NCBI RefSeq assembly: GCF_900299535.1
Contig: NZ_OMKE01000035.1
Span: forward strand, 1-64,000
From: Aquimarina aquimarini
GTDB lineage: Bacteria; Bacteroidota; Bacteroidia; Flavobacteriales; Flavobacteriaceae
Length of the DNA: 64,000 nt
Reading direction: 5' to 3'
A program made the translations under genes and the position numbers. Numbering within the stretch: the stretch's first letter is position 1; each line of letters starts with the position of its first letter. Of the stretch, positions 63,731 to 64,000 are shown in pieces. The notes under the pieces are model-generated. The model searched no databases. It was not told the origin of the DNA and saw only the letters and a list, made by a program, of their open reading frames with translations.

Positions 63731-64000
63731 TGTATACTAAATACTTCTTAATTTTTATACTTTTTATCCACTCATTAGAAGTGTCTGCTCAAAAGCTGGC
63801 ACTTGCTAATACTGATGGTAAATTTGGTTATATCACAACAACAGGAGATTGGCAAATCCCTGCAACATTCAAAAGTGCAAAAAACTTCTCTCAAGATCTT
63901 GCTGCCGCAACAAACGATAAACTTTGGGGGTTTATAAACAGAAAAGGAGAATGGGTCATAAAACCACAGTATGACAAAGTCAAAGCGTTTGATTCTGGAA
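63730..64000 (+). CDS. WG-repeat secreted protein, 5' part only
   Basis: The ATG at 63730 overlaps the lyase stop codon (TAATG). The translated 90 residues show a signal peptide (about 1-21, ending VSAQ) and the first WG (KWG) repeats, 'DGKFGYITTTGDWQIPATFKSAKNFSQDLAAA' and 'WGFINRKGEWVIKPQYDKVKAFDSG'. The frame is open at the window edge, so the 3' end is missing. WG-repeat proteins are envelope or extracellular and of unknown role. The tight coupling links it to the lyase gene. Confidence 0.85.
   Translation, partial: MYTKYFLIFILFIHSLEVSAQKLALANTDGKFGYITTTGDWQIPATFKSAKNFSQDLAAATNDKLWGFINRKGEWVIKPQYDKVKAFDSG

Overview
The window is a low-GC chromosomal segment of a flavobacterium (Bacteroidota, Flavobacteriaceae-like). 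The evidence is type IX secretion sorting domains of both A and B type, lipoproteins with Asp-rich sequence after the lipid cysteine, Bacteroidota-type promoters (TTG, 17-23 bp, TAnnTTTG), a flavobacterial intergenic repeat (GATATAGCG..ATAGCCCG type), a fused E1 alpha/beta oxo-acid dehydrogenase, and core synteny such as alaS / M23 peptidase / MerR / LemA / TPM. The genus cannot be fixed from sequence alone. No rRNA, tRNA or CRISPR array was found.

Layout. 1-5.5 kb: a decayed recombinase fragment, a secreted unknown protein, a giant secreted leucine-rich-repeat protein (33 repeats of 23 residues) and a CAP-domain lipoprotein. 5.8-23.5 kb: one long minus-strand catabolic block. Reading in transcription order it has a TetR regulator, the phenylacetyl-CoA epoxidase genes paaE-A-B-C-D, the beta-oxidation-like genes paaG-H-I-J, paaZ with an extra C-terminal domain, a GIY-YIG nuclease cassette, a second crotonase, paaY, and then an E2 acyltransferase, a class IV aminotransferase and a fused E1. 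No phenylacetate-CoA ligase (paaK) is present in the window. An 18-bp palindrome AACTA-N8-TAGTT occurs twice before paaE and once before E2, tying both halves to one regulator. I infer that the aminotransferase plus E1/E2 could feed phenylpyruvate directly into phenylacetyl-CoA.

23.7-29.2 kb: a META-domain lipoprotein, a T9SS-secreted lysyl-endopeptidase-like protease, a double-length aromatic amino acid hydroxylase and an unrecognised two-gene cassette. 29.3-48.7 kb: mostly housekeeping and envelope genes (GSCFA, alaS, M23, CapA-like, MerR, LemA/TPM, a T9SS type-B protein, der, a choice-of-anchor lipoprotein, era, an OmpA/PD40 protein, an AGCS symporter and a SpoU methyltransferase).

48.9-55.5 kb: an accessory island that looks like an antibacterial toxin/immunity locus. 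It holds a leaderless protein with a Gly-rich linker and a small C-terminal domain. Next to it are a lipoprotein with YwqK/MORN-like repeats, a membrane-anchored HExxH (DUF922-like) protein, another lipoprotein, and a membrane-anchored fusion. The fusion joins a catalytically dead copy of the HExxH domain to a copy of the lipoprotein's C-terminal domain. A frameshifted membrane gene and a leaderless N-acetylmuramidase follow. This is the best candidate in the window for an undescribed system.

55.9-64 kb: a secreted unknown protein with a clear terminator, a propeller-type LytS-like kinase with its LytTR regulator, a flavin enzyme with halogenase hallmarks, a tyrosine ammonia-lyase, and the start of a WG-repeat protein. 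The lyase and flavin enzyme resemble the edge of a flexirubin (dialkylresorcinol/aryl-polyene) pigment cluster that would continue beyond the window.
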